A program made the translations under genes and the position numbers. A stretch of DNA of 64,000 nt from Zerene cesonia (taxonomy: Eukaryota; Arthropoda; Insecta; Lepidoptera; Pieridae). Below the pieces are notes generated by a model. The model made no database searches and had not been told where the DNA came from. It saw nothing but the letters and a program-made list of their open reading frames with translations. Shown here piece after piece: positions 1 through 12,239 of this stretch (positions are counted from its first letter, which is position 1; every line of letters begins with the position of its first letter). The DNA is taken from positions 124,001 to 188,000 of the forward strand of contig NW_024045134.1 of assembly GCF_012273895.1 (NCBI RefSeq). Direction: 5' to 3'.

Positions 1-8
1 TCACTTAC

Positions 9-2657
9 GGGTAGCACCTTTACGGGTCGATGCAAAATTCTGATTTCTTGAAAATGCGTAGAATAATGCATATCTTTGTTCAATACGGGCAGTTCCACAC
101 CATTTCGAGTATGCCTCGTCCACACAGCAACTCCAGTTAAGTGAGTGTGAAGCTGACTGCCAAATACAATAATACCGTGTTTTGGCAGACCCTGGTGAAA
201 TACATGTTACTTTAAATATATAGATCGATCATAAATCATTCATCAGTAGAATGTTATTGGAAAAAAAATGTAGATATTATCAACAATCTATATAAATAAA
301 ATAAATAACTGAAATGTTTGTACAAGCTGAACTTCTTAACGTTTAATTTTTAATATTTCGTTTGGAAGTAAAAAACGAGAGTACGTTTAGAAATTAAAAA
401 GTTAACTTAATTGATATCTTAATTTATTTGTTCGATTTTGTCAAGAAGTTTATGTGAAAAAAAGTGTCAAACAAGAGAACATCTTAAGAAATTGTAATCG
501 TGGACGCAGTCGTGGCAAAGCGCATTTTTTTAATATTTATTGAACATACAACTCCAGTGCACTCAGGTACACAATATCCTGTTAATGGGAATGCTTCTTG
601 CCCGGCCGGTATTGCCATTTTATCGGTATATTCTAGACCAAGCTCCATAATCGCTGCATCGTAAGTTCTGCGGTCAGATGTTAGGTGCAAAATAATTCCA
701 GAGCTGTCTACCCAATCTGAAAAAATAGCTCTAAATTAAAATTCCGACTTTATGTAAAGCAACGATCTAAAACGTTTATTTAGCTAATGTATGTATTTAT
801 AAATAATATATATTTATAAATGATCATCGCAAAAATCAATTCATATTTAAAGGCATAAAAGTAATACCCAAAGCACGTATTTTAAATTAAATTATTATTA
901 TACCATCTTTAAGTTCAGGATTGTTGTAATGTACTTCTAACATGACGTATTTATTGGCACCTGGTCCACCTAAAGGTAAACCTGCTTCCTTCGGATAAAC
1001 AAATGGCGGTGCTCCCATTGCCCAAGCTGCCTTCACCTAGATAGAAAAAAATATATATTTGGGTAGTTAATCATATAAAAATTAAAATCGTATTCATAGA
1101 TATTTTAAAACGAGGTAAGTTCCATTTAAGTACAGAATATTATTTACAAACTGTTTATTTTAATCTTCATTATTTAAATACCAATTATGAAATACTAGCC
1201 GCGTCCCGCGGTTTCACCTGCGCAAGTCCGTATCCCGCAGGAATATCGGGATAAAAAGTTGTCTATATGTTATTCCAGGTGTCCAGCTGTCAACGTACCA
1301 AATTTCATTTCAATCGATTCAGTAGTTTTTGCGGGGAAGAGCAACAAACGCACACACCTCCTTACAAACTTTCGCATTTAAAATATTAGCAGGAAGTAGG
1401 ATGTTACAACCTTTGAACATAATCTTGTAGAGTCTGGTCTATCGGATGCAAAGCAGTTTCCCTCATACATTGGAATGTCACTCTCGGGGTTTGCATCACA
1501 GTAAAACACTTCCATATGGTGGACTAAACCTTCGTTGCCCTTCGTTATTGTAGATTCAAACTATAAATTAAAAAAGAACATAAAAGAATACAACTCTTTG
1601 ATCCAAGATAATAATTTTATGCATTACATTATCACAGTATAAATAACATTGAATAATATTACCTTAATAATATGGTGGACTTTAGATGTAATAAAATCGG
1701 GAAGTTTTACCACCTTGCACCAGTATGTCGTGTCCGAACCAGGTACTTTAAGATTTTTGTTCGTGATTTTCAATTCTTTAGCTTTTTCATTATATACTCC
1801 TACTGGTGTAAGTAATCGTACTCGAATGAAACCACGATCATGGGCTGACGTACAAGGTAAACATAGTCCCTGTGATGAAAAGAGTTTATCGACACCTCTA
1901 GCCCATATAACATGCACAGTGCCATCCTAGAAGTATCAAAAAAGCACGATTTCAACATATTAAAATTTTTAGAGATTTAATTTGTAAAAACAATTTCTTT
2001 TACACATTCACAAATACCTCAATAATGTAGTCATCGTTGTCGCATGTATCGAAAGAACGCTCAAAAGATATGATTCGTGACTTTGCATCGACATGAAAAG
2101 CATCACAGTTTTGATTGGTGTCTCTTATTAATTTGCCATAACTATCAGAATGCATATCCTTAAATACAAAAATAATTAATTAGATATTTTTTACTCATAG
2201 TAGAATTACGATTACTATAACGGTTTTTTTTATACCTCAAAATGGTCGTGTTGTCTATAATCTGTCCATACTAAACATACATCAGCATTTTCTAGGTCTC
2301 CTCTGTCGGAAAAACCTAAAGCAAACCAGTTTAAAGGCATTGCTTTATCAGACAGGATCATTTGGAAACGAATTTTGCGAATCGAATAATCGATTCTCCA
2401 TTTCAACAGTAATTCACCGTTCGGGTCCAACACTGATTCACTTTCAGCAATCTCGCGATCTTTTGGCGGGGCGGTTAAAAATATATTAATTAATTGTATA
2501 TAATAAATGTAGGTACCTGCATTGATAATTAAAATTTCTATTGAATTGGTTTAAGTCAGAATTTAATATTTTACCAACCTGTCTTTTTGTAAACCGAAAA
2601 GGAATAATTGCAACAAATGAATGTAGAAATTAGAGCGAGGATACACGGAGATTTCAT
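9..2657 (-). CDS. DBH/TBH/MOXD-family copper type II monooxygenase (3' end beyond window)
   Basis: Eight coding exons read on the minus strand, all with GT-AG introns and matching phase: 2579-2657, 2236-2459, 2018-2158, 1663-1926, 1411-1560, 904-1036, 550-716 and 9-191; the next donor lies at 1-8, so the C-terminus is outside the window. The 447 visible codons begin with a hydrophobic signal peptide (MKSPCILALISTFICC), then a DOMON-like domain (WFALGFSDRGDLENADVCLVW), then the N- and C-terminal Cu2-monooxygenase halves. Copper-ligand motifs are visible: VHHIIK and VHHMEVFYC (CuA side) and QLHTHLTG (HxH, CuB side). This family hydroxylates the beta carbon of phenylethylamines in secretory vesicles using copper, ascorbate and O2. 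The second half resembles DBH/TBH (for example GLPLGGPGANKYVMLEVHY), so insect tyramine beta-hydroxylase is the best guess. A MOXD1-like paralogue (such as the olf413 type) cannot be excluded without a tree, so no symbol is given. Confidence 0.9.
1194..1394 (-). mobile_element. Helitron-like (Lep1-type) non-autonomous element
   Basis: Lies in the intron between exons 5 and 6 of the monooxygenase gene. Read on the minus strand it runs from a TACTAATATTATAAATGCGAAAG-like start (diverged here), through an ACTGAATCGATTGAAATGAA core, to a GC-rich end with CCGCGG and terminal CTAGT. The same structure recurs at least eight times in this window. Confidence 0.75.
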
Positions 2658-2904
2658 TTTAGCAACAGTTAAAACATACTTCCGTTTTCACAACTTTAGG
2701 TTTCGTTCCTGTGCGGACTTAAGGCTCGACTGAAGGCAAAGGTGTCTTATCTTCCATAAAGTTATCACCCCATCTCCGCGGCTAGAGATATACAGAGCGA
2801 TATAATTGATCTCCAACTAGTACAGTCAGAGTAAACACTCGAATACAAAAAATAGAGATATTCCAGGACAGGTTTCAGATTTATAATAACCATTTTTATA
2901 TCAA

Positions 2905-3111
2905 ACTAATATTAAAATGTGAAAGTTTGTTTGTTTTTGATGTGTGTCCGTCAATCACCCTGGAACTACTCAACGGATTTTGATGATATTTGGTATACAG
3001 ACAGCGTATGGACTGATCTGTGTGATAGGATACTTTTAATCCCGATTAAATGCTCCGTTGGGATAAAACAGGAATCTTGATACCCGGGCGGAGTCGGAAT
3101 TGTTTTGTGAT
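2905..3111 (+). mobile_element. Helitron-like element, GGGCGGAG subfamily
   Basis: Contains the ordered blocks TAATATTAAAATGTGAAAG, GTCCGTCAATCACCCTGG, GGTATACAGACAG, CCCGATTAAATGCTCC and GGGCGGAGTCGG. These are shared in the same order with the elements at 46070-46256 and 54414-54612. The CTAGT end seen in those copies is missing here, so this copy is truncated. Confidence 0.65.
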
Positions 3112-3295
3112 GAATTCAAAAATTAATTTAACCTATACCTATAGACTGTATATAGGAAATAATTATTCTGTGGTATACCTACAAATTATATCTTGGAGAA
3201 GACATTTTAGTCATATTCATATCTTTATAAGAAATCATTCCCTCAACCTACAATTTTAAATATACTTTTATAGTTCTATTGTATATACGTATTTA

Positions 3296-3511
3296 ACTTA
3301 ACAATCGCACCTATTGCTCCTATATTTATATTCTTAACAGCTTCTCCTTGACCACCAGGTTGTCTGGAAGAGATCACTGCCTTAGCGATAAAACCGCCTG
3401 CTATGCTCTTGAATGTGTATAATATAATGTATATTTTTTCCTTTTTATAATTTGGTGCACAATAAAGTATTTTTGTTTGTTTGTTTGTTTGTTTGTTTGT
3501 TTGTTTGTTTA
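3296..3511 (+). repeat. Retroelement 3' tail ending in (GTTT)n
   Basis: The block CTGGAAGAGATCACTGCC ... AGCGATAAAACCGCC followed by GTGCACAATAAAGTATTT and a GTTT microsatellite at 3471-3511 has the form of the 3' end of a lepidopteran non-LTR retrotransposon or its SINE. A similar GTGTGCATTGCACAATAAAG tail occurs at 44820-44890. Confidence 0.5.
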
Positions 3512-4987
3512 TTGATATATTTGATTGGCATCTACTCATACTTTGATAAAAACATTAAGAGCTAAAATAATTTGTCTTCTGAGAATCTCTACATATATCA
3601 ATCCAAGTGGAAGAGTCGTACTATGAGATTCAACTAAGAAATAATTAATATGAATAGTAAAATAAAATGTGTCACAGGTCTTTGTAATCGTTCCCAATAG
3701 TTTCTTGCCGTGCTCTCTTCAAATAATGTAAACTATTTGCGATACTTGGGTTATATACTTCCTAGATTGTTAAATTTTTGCCTAAAGTAAATCTGCAAAA
3801 GAAAACCTTCTTTTGTTTGCAATAGAGACCACACAAGACTGCTAATGCGAAATGTCGTACGGCCTAATACGAAAAAAGTTATTAGATAATTATAATGGCC
3901 GTCTTTTCCGACCGTACATTACAAAAGGCTCATATTGGAAAGGACGTGTTAAAATTCACGCTATGGCATGCTACGCAATGTGGAATGCGGCCCGGCCTCA
4001 CTTTATTAAATTCCTGCAGAATTATTACGCTGCCCGAGGGTATAATATTTAGAAGTCTAGATTTAATTTTAGTCTAAAATAAGTTTATTTCTTAATTATC
4101 TTTTGTAATATCGTGCTACATAATGTTTTGTATTATGTAGCTTTTGTGTATACCTTCCTACTAAAGTTTGTAAAAATGATTGGATGTATCATTTATGGTC
4201 GTATTAATGTGTTTGTCTCACACAAAAACCACTGAACGGTTTTTGATGATACGTGGTCTCTCCGCTAGGAGTATATTGTGTTCTGTGTACTTGGCAGTGA
4301 TGTAACGTATTAGAGTAACATATGTTATATGTGAAAGACTTAATTTTGCCCTCGTCTTCGTCTGCGAGTGAATCTGCGCGACACTTTTCTGCGTTAATAC
4401 TGCGATAAAAAGTAATTTCAACAACTTATCTGATTATGTGTGAAAATTGTGGAATTACAAAATGATGTGTAATTCTTAGCATCTGTTATATAACACGTAA
4501 ATAAATTTTTATACATTTCCGATTCCCGTTAGCTGAAGAGAGAAAAAAAAGGTTACTGTGACACTGAACTATATAATATGAAAAAATATGTAGTTCTCTA
4601 ACGGGCTGGGCTAAACAATAAAGCAATAACTGCTTTAAGTGATTGATTTTATCACTACATAGTTTATAGCAGTCGCTTCCTGCGCCTGTGCCTATGTATG
4701 CTTAGATCTTTAAAACTACACAACGGATTTGGATGGTTTTTTTTTTGATAAATAGAATGATTCAATAGTAAAGTTTATATGTATAATAACATCTATGAAC
4801 AACTCTAAATTTAACGCATGCGAAGCCGTGGGCTGTTGCATAGTAGATTATAGAGTATAGTCTGGGTTAGCACATGAGGTACTTCCTATCTGATAACCAA
4901 CAAAAATATGATTGCTCTTCAGTTAATCTTGTAACATTCATAGATACTATGTTAGGCAAAAGAAAGTCGAGTTACTGATATAAAAAA

Positions 4988-4993
4988 TTTATT
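4988..4993 (-). terminator. AATAAA polyadenylation signal of TRMT2A, next to its stop codon
   Basis: Read on the minus strand, AATAAA begins two bases after the TAA stop at 4995-4997. If used, the 3' UTR would be only about 20-30 nt. Confidence 0.5.
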
Positions 4994-4994
4994 G

Positions 4995-7900
4995 TTAAGA
5001 AGCTTCATTTACAGGTGAAGCATTCATGTTGGCTTCACTATTTCCATTACTTTCATCATTCTCTTCCTTTGATTCCTTCACAGTTTTATCTTCGGCAATT
5101 TTATCTGCGCTCTTTTCTACATCACTTGTAGTAGGTTCCTGAAATAAAAGTAGTGTCTGATTAAAACAAATAGAACAATCTTTGCTTCTGTTTAAATGTA
5201 TATATTTTTACACGCTTTTTATTAGCTTCACCTGTATGTTTGTTTGTTTGTTTGTTTGTATGTTTGTTTGTTTGTAACTGACTTCTTTGGGCGCGATTTT
5301 GACCCACTTTAAACGGCCAGATTTCGTTCAAACTTTGTAGATTTATTGAGGACCGATGACAATACACTAATTTGATAAAATTATTCCAGTTTTCAATTTG
5401 CAAAATATGATTTTTGTTAAAGCGTGTTTTATAGTTTTTTTAAACTATTATATTTTATTTATTATACATTTTATATACATTTCATTTATTTTTATGCTAT
5501 AGCGTCTTAAAATTACTCAACTATAGAAATCAACTAGAGCAAAATAACATGTATTAAAATGAAACAAAGTTTGGCATAGAAATTGGCCATTTAACAAAAT
5601 AAAGAAACATGTTACGTTACATAGCCAAATCCCGGTGGTAAATGTTAAAACTTATGCACTTGATAGATTGTTATGACGATTAAAATCTCAGTGTTTCTAA
5701 GAAGTCTAATTGAATAAATAAATGTTAGAGTTTGAGTAGGAGTTTGACCTGAAAACAACCTTTTTATTATTATTATATTATCATATGTTTCATTTTATTT
5801 ACGGATAAGTAACAAGTTCTCTGCCTGCCCGAGGCTTTTCAGTCCCCACCGAGAATCGGACCCAGGACCTCAGTTCAGAATTCACACATTAACCACCGTA
5901 CTAGGACAGCGGTCGTAAACCCAGAAAAAAATTCTCAAAAAAAAAATATAGGCCTCGCCCCTCACCCGTTCCCTTTCAAACAGTACTATCAGCTCCACGT
6001 GTTTCGTATGCGGGAACATGTCAACGGGCAGAGCGCACACGGGCGAGAAAGGTGCGCCGTGTAACGTCTTCGAGGAGGCCCGCGTGAGGTCAACAAAGTT
6101 CTTCGTGACCGACGCCGGGCTGCACGATATGTATATGAGTCGCTTGACCCGCTTGTTGTTTCGCAGCGTTGTTATTGCGTTCATGTCTGTGGGATGTGAA
6201 ATGATGGTGGGATTGAGGCTCTGAACTCTTGTCACAATAAATACTTATGAATAAAAAATTGTATTCTCGGATGGTGTTTTATTTATTTGCATGCCAATAA
6301 ATGTAATACAAATAATATATAAAGACAATAAATTATGTTTTAAACATATTATAGGAACAAAATTAAAAAAAAAAATAGTGACGATCTATTTATATGACAT
6401 CTAAAGTTTTTAAAAGTGAAGTCCCGTGTCCCCTAGTGGGGTATGGGGCAGATGATGTACATTTGTTTCACTGATCGATTTCCTTTACGGACAAGTAGGT
6501 GATCAACCTTCTGTGTCCTGCCAGACCGAGACATTTTTTTTTTGTGCGTCCCCGCCGGGAATTGAACCCAGGACCCCTCGGTTCTACGCTCACGCGTTAA
6601 CCACTGTACCAAGGAGGCGGTCATAAGTTCTAAAAGGCGGTCTAAAGTTTTTATAGATAATAAATTATATAGCTATATATCGCAGATAAAAGCAATTTAT
6701 TTCTTACATTTTCATAGAAACAAAACTTACGCAACCCAGCCCGCGGTGGATCAACAATGGCTATAATATCATCAGCGGCCGCTCGTGCCATTACGGCCGG
6801 CAGTGTGTACTCAGCTTTACCCGAATAAAAGTTACAGTTTTTAATGTTGTTCAATTGTGCGTTCGCTTTCGCGTCTTCAACGGCCTTCTCAATCAGCTCT
6901 AGACCCAATACTTCACCGCAATGCTGTTATGATGAAAAAAAAAGCATGAATTGTAGTTGTAGTTTTTCCATTAAACTGAACAATTTCACTGCTGATCCAG
7001 AAACTTTTTTCGTCCGGCGATGCGGCTATGACACGCTCAGCGTGTCTCCCGCACCGGCGGCAATCTTGCCGTACCGCTTTTGTCGCTGGTGCGGGAGCCC
7101 ACGCTGCGCGTGTGCATAGAGTCAAGCCAGCTGTGCGGGCGGACACACCGTGTGTGTTCTAAATATTTTTTTTTTTTAATTGTTCTATTTCTGATATCGC
7201 GATTTATTTTTAAAGAAATTACAGTAGTCTTTATTTTTCTGCACACATATTTGTATTTTATTCAAAATACTTTATATATTATAATGAACAATGAGCTGAA
7301 AAGGTACTAATAACGACCTCTCCTTAAATTTTTTAGAGTATTATACATTTAGAAATTAAAAACTTTTTAACGGATTTCAAACGCGATTTATTCATTATAT
7401 TATTAACCCGACGTTTCGAACACTTTACGTCGGGTTAATAATATAATGAATGATTCGCGTTAAAAAGTTTGAATTTCTAAATGTATAATAATCGTGTAAA
7501 ATCAAACACAAGAAAATACTAAAATTTGATTTGTTTACACTCGTACATAAAGATATTCTTTCTTATGGAATATAGATTAGCAATAAAAGTTTCATGCTGA
7601 ACGCGCTTCAGATATTAGCTTCGGAGTGTTAATTAATATAACAGCGTATGAATTTATCGTCAACCAATGATATTGGAGAGGTTATTTTGTATATAAAACG
7701 TTGTCCAACGTAAATTTATGTTTTCTTTTTTTATTATTTGTACAAAATATTGTCTTGTTCGTTTTATTAAAATTACATCCTAACTATCTAAACAAAGAAA
7801 ATAATAAAAATGGAAGAAATCATAAAAAATATATTTTATGATAAAAATGTGTTGCCCGCACGCACTGGCGTCTTGGAAAATAAAACACGCACAGCGTGTT

Positions 7901-10835
7901 TTACGCACCACGAGACGCGATTTCTCGCGAGTGCGGCTTCACACGCTAGGCGTGCGAAGACGCATACTCGGTTCGAAGCATTTTTACACAACAGGTGTGT
8001 TTCAGCAGTGAACGTGTTAATACAGCTCTGGGAGTTGAAGAGATGGCTTTAAAAGCAACAATTGCATTGATTATAGCAAAAAAACGACTATTCTTAATAT
8101 TAAATTATTATTATGATTTTACTAAAATGCATTTTGCTCGGATATAAATCATGGTCTAGTTTTTGTATCTACAGATATACAATACTACGCAAAATATACA
8201 TCCTAAAAAGTGTAGGTAAATAATTTGAACATCACATACAAATGATAATAATTTACCTTAGCGAAACACAATCCAATGGTGCCCGTTCCACAACACACAT
8301 CTATGAGTGTGGACTGTTCATTCACTTGGCTCATGTCAATAGCACTCTGGTAGAGAATCTCTGCACCCGCTGTATTTACCTGATGAATGAAATTATTTTT
8401 TGTGAGTTATAGCATAACATTCGAAGCAAAGTTGTTGAAAAAAGAACAAAAATTAATTGGTACATTAAATAAAAAAGTTAGTAATGCAGTATTTTTACAG
8501 TGATGTCTGTCTACTCATGCTAAAAATATCAGAAAAAGCCAATTAGCAGTTATTATAGTCAGTCTCTCTGGTTAATTTTATTTTTGACAAATACTAAGCA
8601 TTATGCGGAATATTAAATAAATAATGTAAATTATGGTTTCAATCTCAAAAAAACCAACCTGGAAAAATGCCTCTGGAGATATACGAAACTGTCGCCCCAG
8701 AATTGTGTCTACAATGTGTGTTGTACCCAACAAATGAATCGGTTTGGGTGTCTCCTCTCCTACTCTCCTTCAAATTAATAACAATTAATAATCTAATAAA
8801 AGAACTTAAATAACAATACATCTAGAATAATCTTGTTAACATAAGAAACCTTTTAGATATCAGATGTATATATACTGATTTAATTCCACACGCTGTTGCT
8901 TCATCCAATTTAAAATACTCAATTATTTCTTGTTTTAATTTGTCTAATTCTTCATTAGATAAAGTCTGCAACAAATAAGATAATAGAGTAAAATGTTTTT
9001 ATCAAGTAAATGTATATTGTAAAGTATCAAAAAAATTTAGGAATAGCAATATAATTTTTTAAAGAAGTATAAATAAATCACAATTAGATGGTGAATAAGA
9101 ATTTAGGTAGATTTCTATGAAACTTTAAAATAAATTAAATAAATTTAGCAAAATCTTAATTCTGGTTATTAAATACCAGCATAATGCCGCACAAGGCTAT
9201 TATATTCCATTGATTAAAGGACATAAATAATTACCTGTGGATCCATAGCAATGATAAGCATTATGTCATTATTCTGCGTAGATTGCCTGACAGTCAGACA
9301 TTTCCAATAACCTTTATAGTCCACAGGACTGTAGGGTGCTAGATCAGATTTTCTTACAAAGTCTTGAAATACCTGCCAGAATCATTCAAACAATAATATA
9401 CTTAATATACAAGCAACAGCACAAATTTTTATGATAAGATAAATTCCAGTTTAGCCCATTTGGTTTTGTATATACAAAAATACATACTATGTTCCTGGAC
9501 AGTCTAGTTTTAGTAAAAGATTTCATAAGGTTTTATTTAAATCCATAAACATTTGATTCAATAGTGTCAATAGCATATTGTATGTTGTTTGTAAAGTTTA
9601 CTCACTAAAACTGCCTTTTTCATATTCTCCGGTATGTGATTTAAGCATTCTACTGGTGCAACAGCCACTGATCCAGCCCAGTAGCATCCTAATCTGAAAC
9701 CAACTGTTGGCTTCTTAGTTTCTTCATCCATACCAACGGTAAACTCACATTTGTTCCTATATCCTTCTGTAACTGGTGATTTCTGTATAGGTCTCAATTC
9801 AAAACTTAACCCATTATATATCTTTCTATTTGCCTCTATTTTGCTACGCTTTTGTTTATCTATCCTCCATACTTCATTGTCAAACTTCATAAGTATATGC
9901 TTAATTTCTTTTTCTTTTAGTTTGAGCTGTAATTTTAAATATTTATTCATAAAGATTCTATTAACATAGTTAACAAAAGTCTACAGTTTAATATTGACTA
10001 AAAAAAAGAGCTAAATAATAAGTTGGAATAATTTCAATAGTATTAAAATATCTCACATTTATGAATACAATAAATATAGAAAAGAAAAAACATACAGAAA
10101 TTTCCTGAATTATAAAAGCGTAAATATAGGAAAATAATTTTTTTTTTTTACAAGAATTTAGGTGGTATTGTTTTACTCTTACTTGTTCATCATATGGAAT
10201 ATTCCAGTATGGAGTAACTGCATCTTTCAATCTTTCCTCTTGACTTTTGTTTTCTTGGTCATCACTTGTTTTCTGCCTTTTTACATTTTCTGTACTTTCT
10301 TGTTTTCTTTTAACTAGTGGATCAGGTGCAGGTTTGGCTGCTTCAGCTATCAAGCTTTTACCTGTAAAATCAATATGTCAATCGATAAAAAACGTAACGT
10401 TTTTTGTTATATTTCCGTTACAATGTTGGAATGAATTGTCTAAGAGTAAAATTATCGTGATATTGGCTTAGAGTAATATTTGCGTGTTGTATACCTTTCC
10501 ACTGGTATCCATTTAATGCTGCAATAGCTTTATCGCGCTCCTCGTCGTTTTGAAAACAAGCATACAGCCAATGATTACCAACTTTCGGTCTTTTAATCTT
10601 GCTCACACTTAATCCTAGTTTATGATTCATTAACTTCTTTAACTCCTAAAATTTTAAAGAATATTAATTTTGAAAGTTAGTATATATAGTGAGTTAAATA
10701 ACATTATATAAATATATTAACCGCTATCCCATAGAACTTTGGAAGGCCGCGTAGCTCTATTTTAAATTTCTCTGATGAAAATCCACCTCGATCCAAATAC
10801 GCATATTCTTCATTATTACTGGTTTCTTCTGACAT
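4995..10835 (-). CDS. TRMT2A: tRNA (uracil-5-)-methyltransferase, TRMT2A type
   Basis: Eleven exons in phase: 10722-10835, 10495-10645, 10183-10361, 9606-9926, 9235-9372, 8850-8965, 8659-8767, 8257-8379, 6731-6923, 5966-6186 and 4995-5138, giving 602 aa (human TRMT2A is 625). The N-terminus (about residues 25-90, KIELRGLPKFYGIA ... NHWLYACFQND) is RRM-like and followed by a charged linker. Residues about 150-555 form the TrmA/RumA-like SAM methyltransferase: FRISPEAFFQVNTAGAE, the SAM motif DVCCGTGTIGL (exon 8), IVDPPRAGLH across the exon 9/10 junction, and YISCSP with the presumed catalytic Cys503. The family makes 5-methyluridine at tRNA position 54. The C-terminal exon is an acidic low-complexity tail. 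Exon 10 starts at 6186, because only that acceptor restores DPPRAGLH followed by MNAITTL. The start ATG at 10835 opens a frame that runs directly into the RRM-like region. Confidence 0.95.
5234..5276. repeat. GTTT/GTAT microsatellite
   Basis: Imperfect run of TGTTTGTTTG units in the last intron of TRMT2A. Confidence 0.85.
5815..5912 (-). mobile_element. tRNA-derived SINE, family A (truncated)
   Basis: The minus strand reads GACCGCTGTCCTAGTACGG ... GGTCCTGGGTCCGATTCTC, matching the head of the fuller copy at 6420-6625 including the B-box-like GGGTCCGATTCTC. Lies in the last TRMT2A intron, just below exon 10. Confidence 0.6.
6415..6625 (-). mobile_element. tRNA-derived SINE, family A (best copy)
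   Basis: On the minus strand the head reads GACCGCCTCCTTGGTACAG, then GTGGTTAACGCG (A-box-like) and GGGTTCAATTCCC (pol III B-box-like). A short A-run follows, then a body with GTCTCGGTCTGGCAGGACAC and GATCACCTACTTGTCC. Two diverged copies occur at 32890-33075 (plus) and 41678-41818 (minus). Inserted in the TRMT2A intron between exons 9 and 10. Confidence 0.75.
6990..7160. repeat. GC-rich cluster of nested hairpins in a TRMT2A intron
   Basis: Within the intron between exons 8 and 9: hairpin GACACGCTCAGCGTGTC at 7030-7046; 10-bp stem CTCCCGCACC (7046-7055) with GGTGCGGGAG (7088-7097); inside it the perfect hairpin CGGCAATCTTGCCG at 7058-7071; then CACGCTGCGCGTGTG and ACACACCGTGTGTG. It stands out sharply in an AT-rich intron. 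The nature of the element is unknown. Confidence 0.6.
7339..7521. mobile_element. Palindromic MITE-like element
   Basis: Two long arms, 7339-7412 and 7428-7490, are near-perfect reverse complements (TATTATACATTTAGAAATT outward, TTAACCCGACG inward) around a 15-base loop. The right arm lacks about 10 bases relative to the left. One arm plus the 3' flank AAAATCAAACACAAGAAAA recurs at 43178-43322. Confidence 0.75.
7850..8005. repeat. Second GC-rich hairpin cluster in the same intron
   Basis: AAAACACGC-ACA-GCGTGTTTT at 7882-7902 is a perfect 9-bp stem. CACACGC-TAG-GCGTGCG at 7940-7956 has one mismatch, and TCTCGCGAGT and CACAACAGGTGTG follow. The repeated CACGC/GCGTG core resembles the cluster at 6990-7160, and the palindromic MITE lies between the two. 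Confidence 0.55.
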
Positions 10836-12239
10836 TTCAATTGTCTAAATATTTTTTAAAAATTATTCTGTATATCCCAATCGTAGACAGAGTTATAATA
10901 TTATATCGTATTAGAATTAGATATTTGTTTACTTATTTTTGAGGTTATAGACAACCCACATGTCATATTTCAGAAATATGTAATTTGTCAATGTCAAATA
11001 CTTCAAGTCAGGCTGAAACCACTATACTCCGTTTTACGAAATCCGTAAACTGGAGTGAATAGATATAAAACCAGGAAATTTTACTATATTATTATCATAG
11101 TATATGACGATTGACATAGTAAACCTACTATTTTATTTTTTTGTTCACCTTGCAACATTTATTATATGAACTGACAACTTCTGAATTGACGTGAAGTTAG
11201 CTACAAGTAAATCAAAATCTATTTGAACATCATCGGTTGAAATACGTAAATTTATGCTAAAGAAACATTTCTAGTTCTATTGTTTAATATGTCGCGTTTA
11301 GAAAGATAACGCTATAGATTATTATTGTATATTTTCTCAAAATTACGTTTTTTGCCAAACATTTGTAGGTTTAAAATTTTGTAACTAATAACTAAACAGT
11401 GGGTCTATAGAAACGTAGTATGGGCTTAAGACACGGTTTAGAATTTTCAGTAATAATTGTCAGAAATGTTACATTTTTAATAAAGCAATTCAGTTTTTTT
11501 TTAATTTCCGAGTGTTTCATATGCGCCTTGTAATGGATCTTCATCCAATGAAAATGATATGTTTGACTGCAATACAAACGTACCCTATGTTTCTCTCTAG
11601 TTTACTTATTTCACTTTATAGACCCATAAATATATCTTGGAAATTTACAACTGTCAATTTTTTAAATAGACTAGTCAGTATGATGCAGGCACTCTACTCT
11701 ATGTAGGTATCTTTATGATTAAACATCAATTAATAAAACTAATTCCGAACAAGCAATAATTATAGAATCTTAATACCTAACTATTATTGAAAGTGATAAA
11801 GACACATTTATTTATCAGTAATTTTATTAAGTATCCACTTAAAATTGCTTCAATACATCCCTACATCACTTTTCATTACTTAAATTAACATTGCACTTTG
11901 TTTTTATAGAAACATTTACATGGAAATCGATATTTGTATCGAGTATATTGCTAGAATCTAGCAGTTAGATAATCACTTTTAAAATTTAATACATAAAGAC
12001 GGCATATAGCTACTTGTAGGTACTTATTATTCTGTGATATAGCTAGCAAGATACTTATTTCATGCATGCATGTCATGGAAATTTTGATCTCAAGAGCAGT
12101 CTTTAGTTAATAAACAGAAAATAAATCGGAAAAAAAAGAGTAAACATTTGTGGCAACAAGAATGAATATACTGCAAAAGGTGTTAAATTTTTCGATTTTT
12201 AAACCTTTTCACTTAAACTTCGGTCATTAAAACTACTTA

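Larger units (their letters stand above)
2658..4994. other. Intergenic spacer with repeats, no supported gene
   Basis: Spacer between the start of the copper monooxygenase and the end of TRMT2A, both on the minus strand. It holds a truncated Helitron-like element (about 2905-3111), a retroelement 3' tail ending in a GTTT microsatellite (about 3296-3511), and degenerate Helitron-like sequence around 4150-4440 and 4675-4860. Short open frames at 3050-3259 and 3852-4077 have no recognisable domain or splice context. The monooxygenase promoter should lie just above 2657, but no core element was convincing. Confidence 0.6.

Noticed and set aside
3852..4077. Two overlapping open frames in the first spacer
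   Set aside because: No domain, signal peptide, splice context or relation to neighbours; likely chance.
3471..5276. GTTT arrays considered as CRISPR-like or regulatory repeats
   Set aside because: They are simple microsatellites, one of them at a retroelement tail; there are no spacers.
5882..6235. TRMT2A exon 10 extended upstream to include RVQSLNPTIISHPT
   Set aside because: The acceptor before ACATGAACG at 6186 joins exon 9 as DPPRAGLH, matching the family; the extension would insert extra residues in the catalytic domain.
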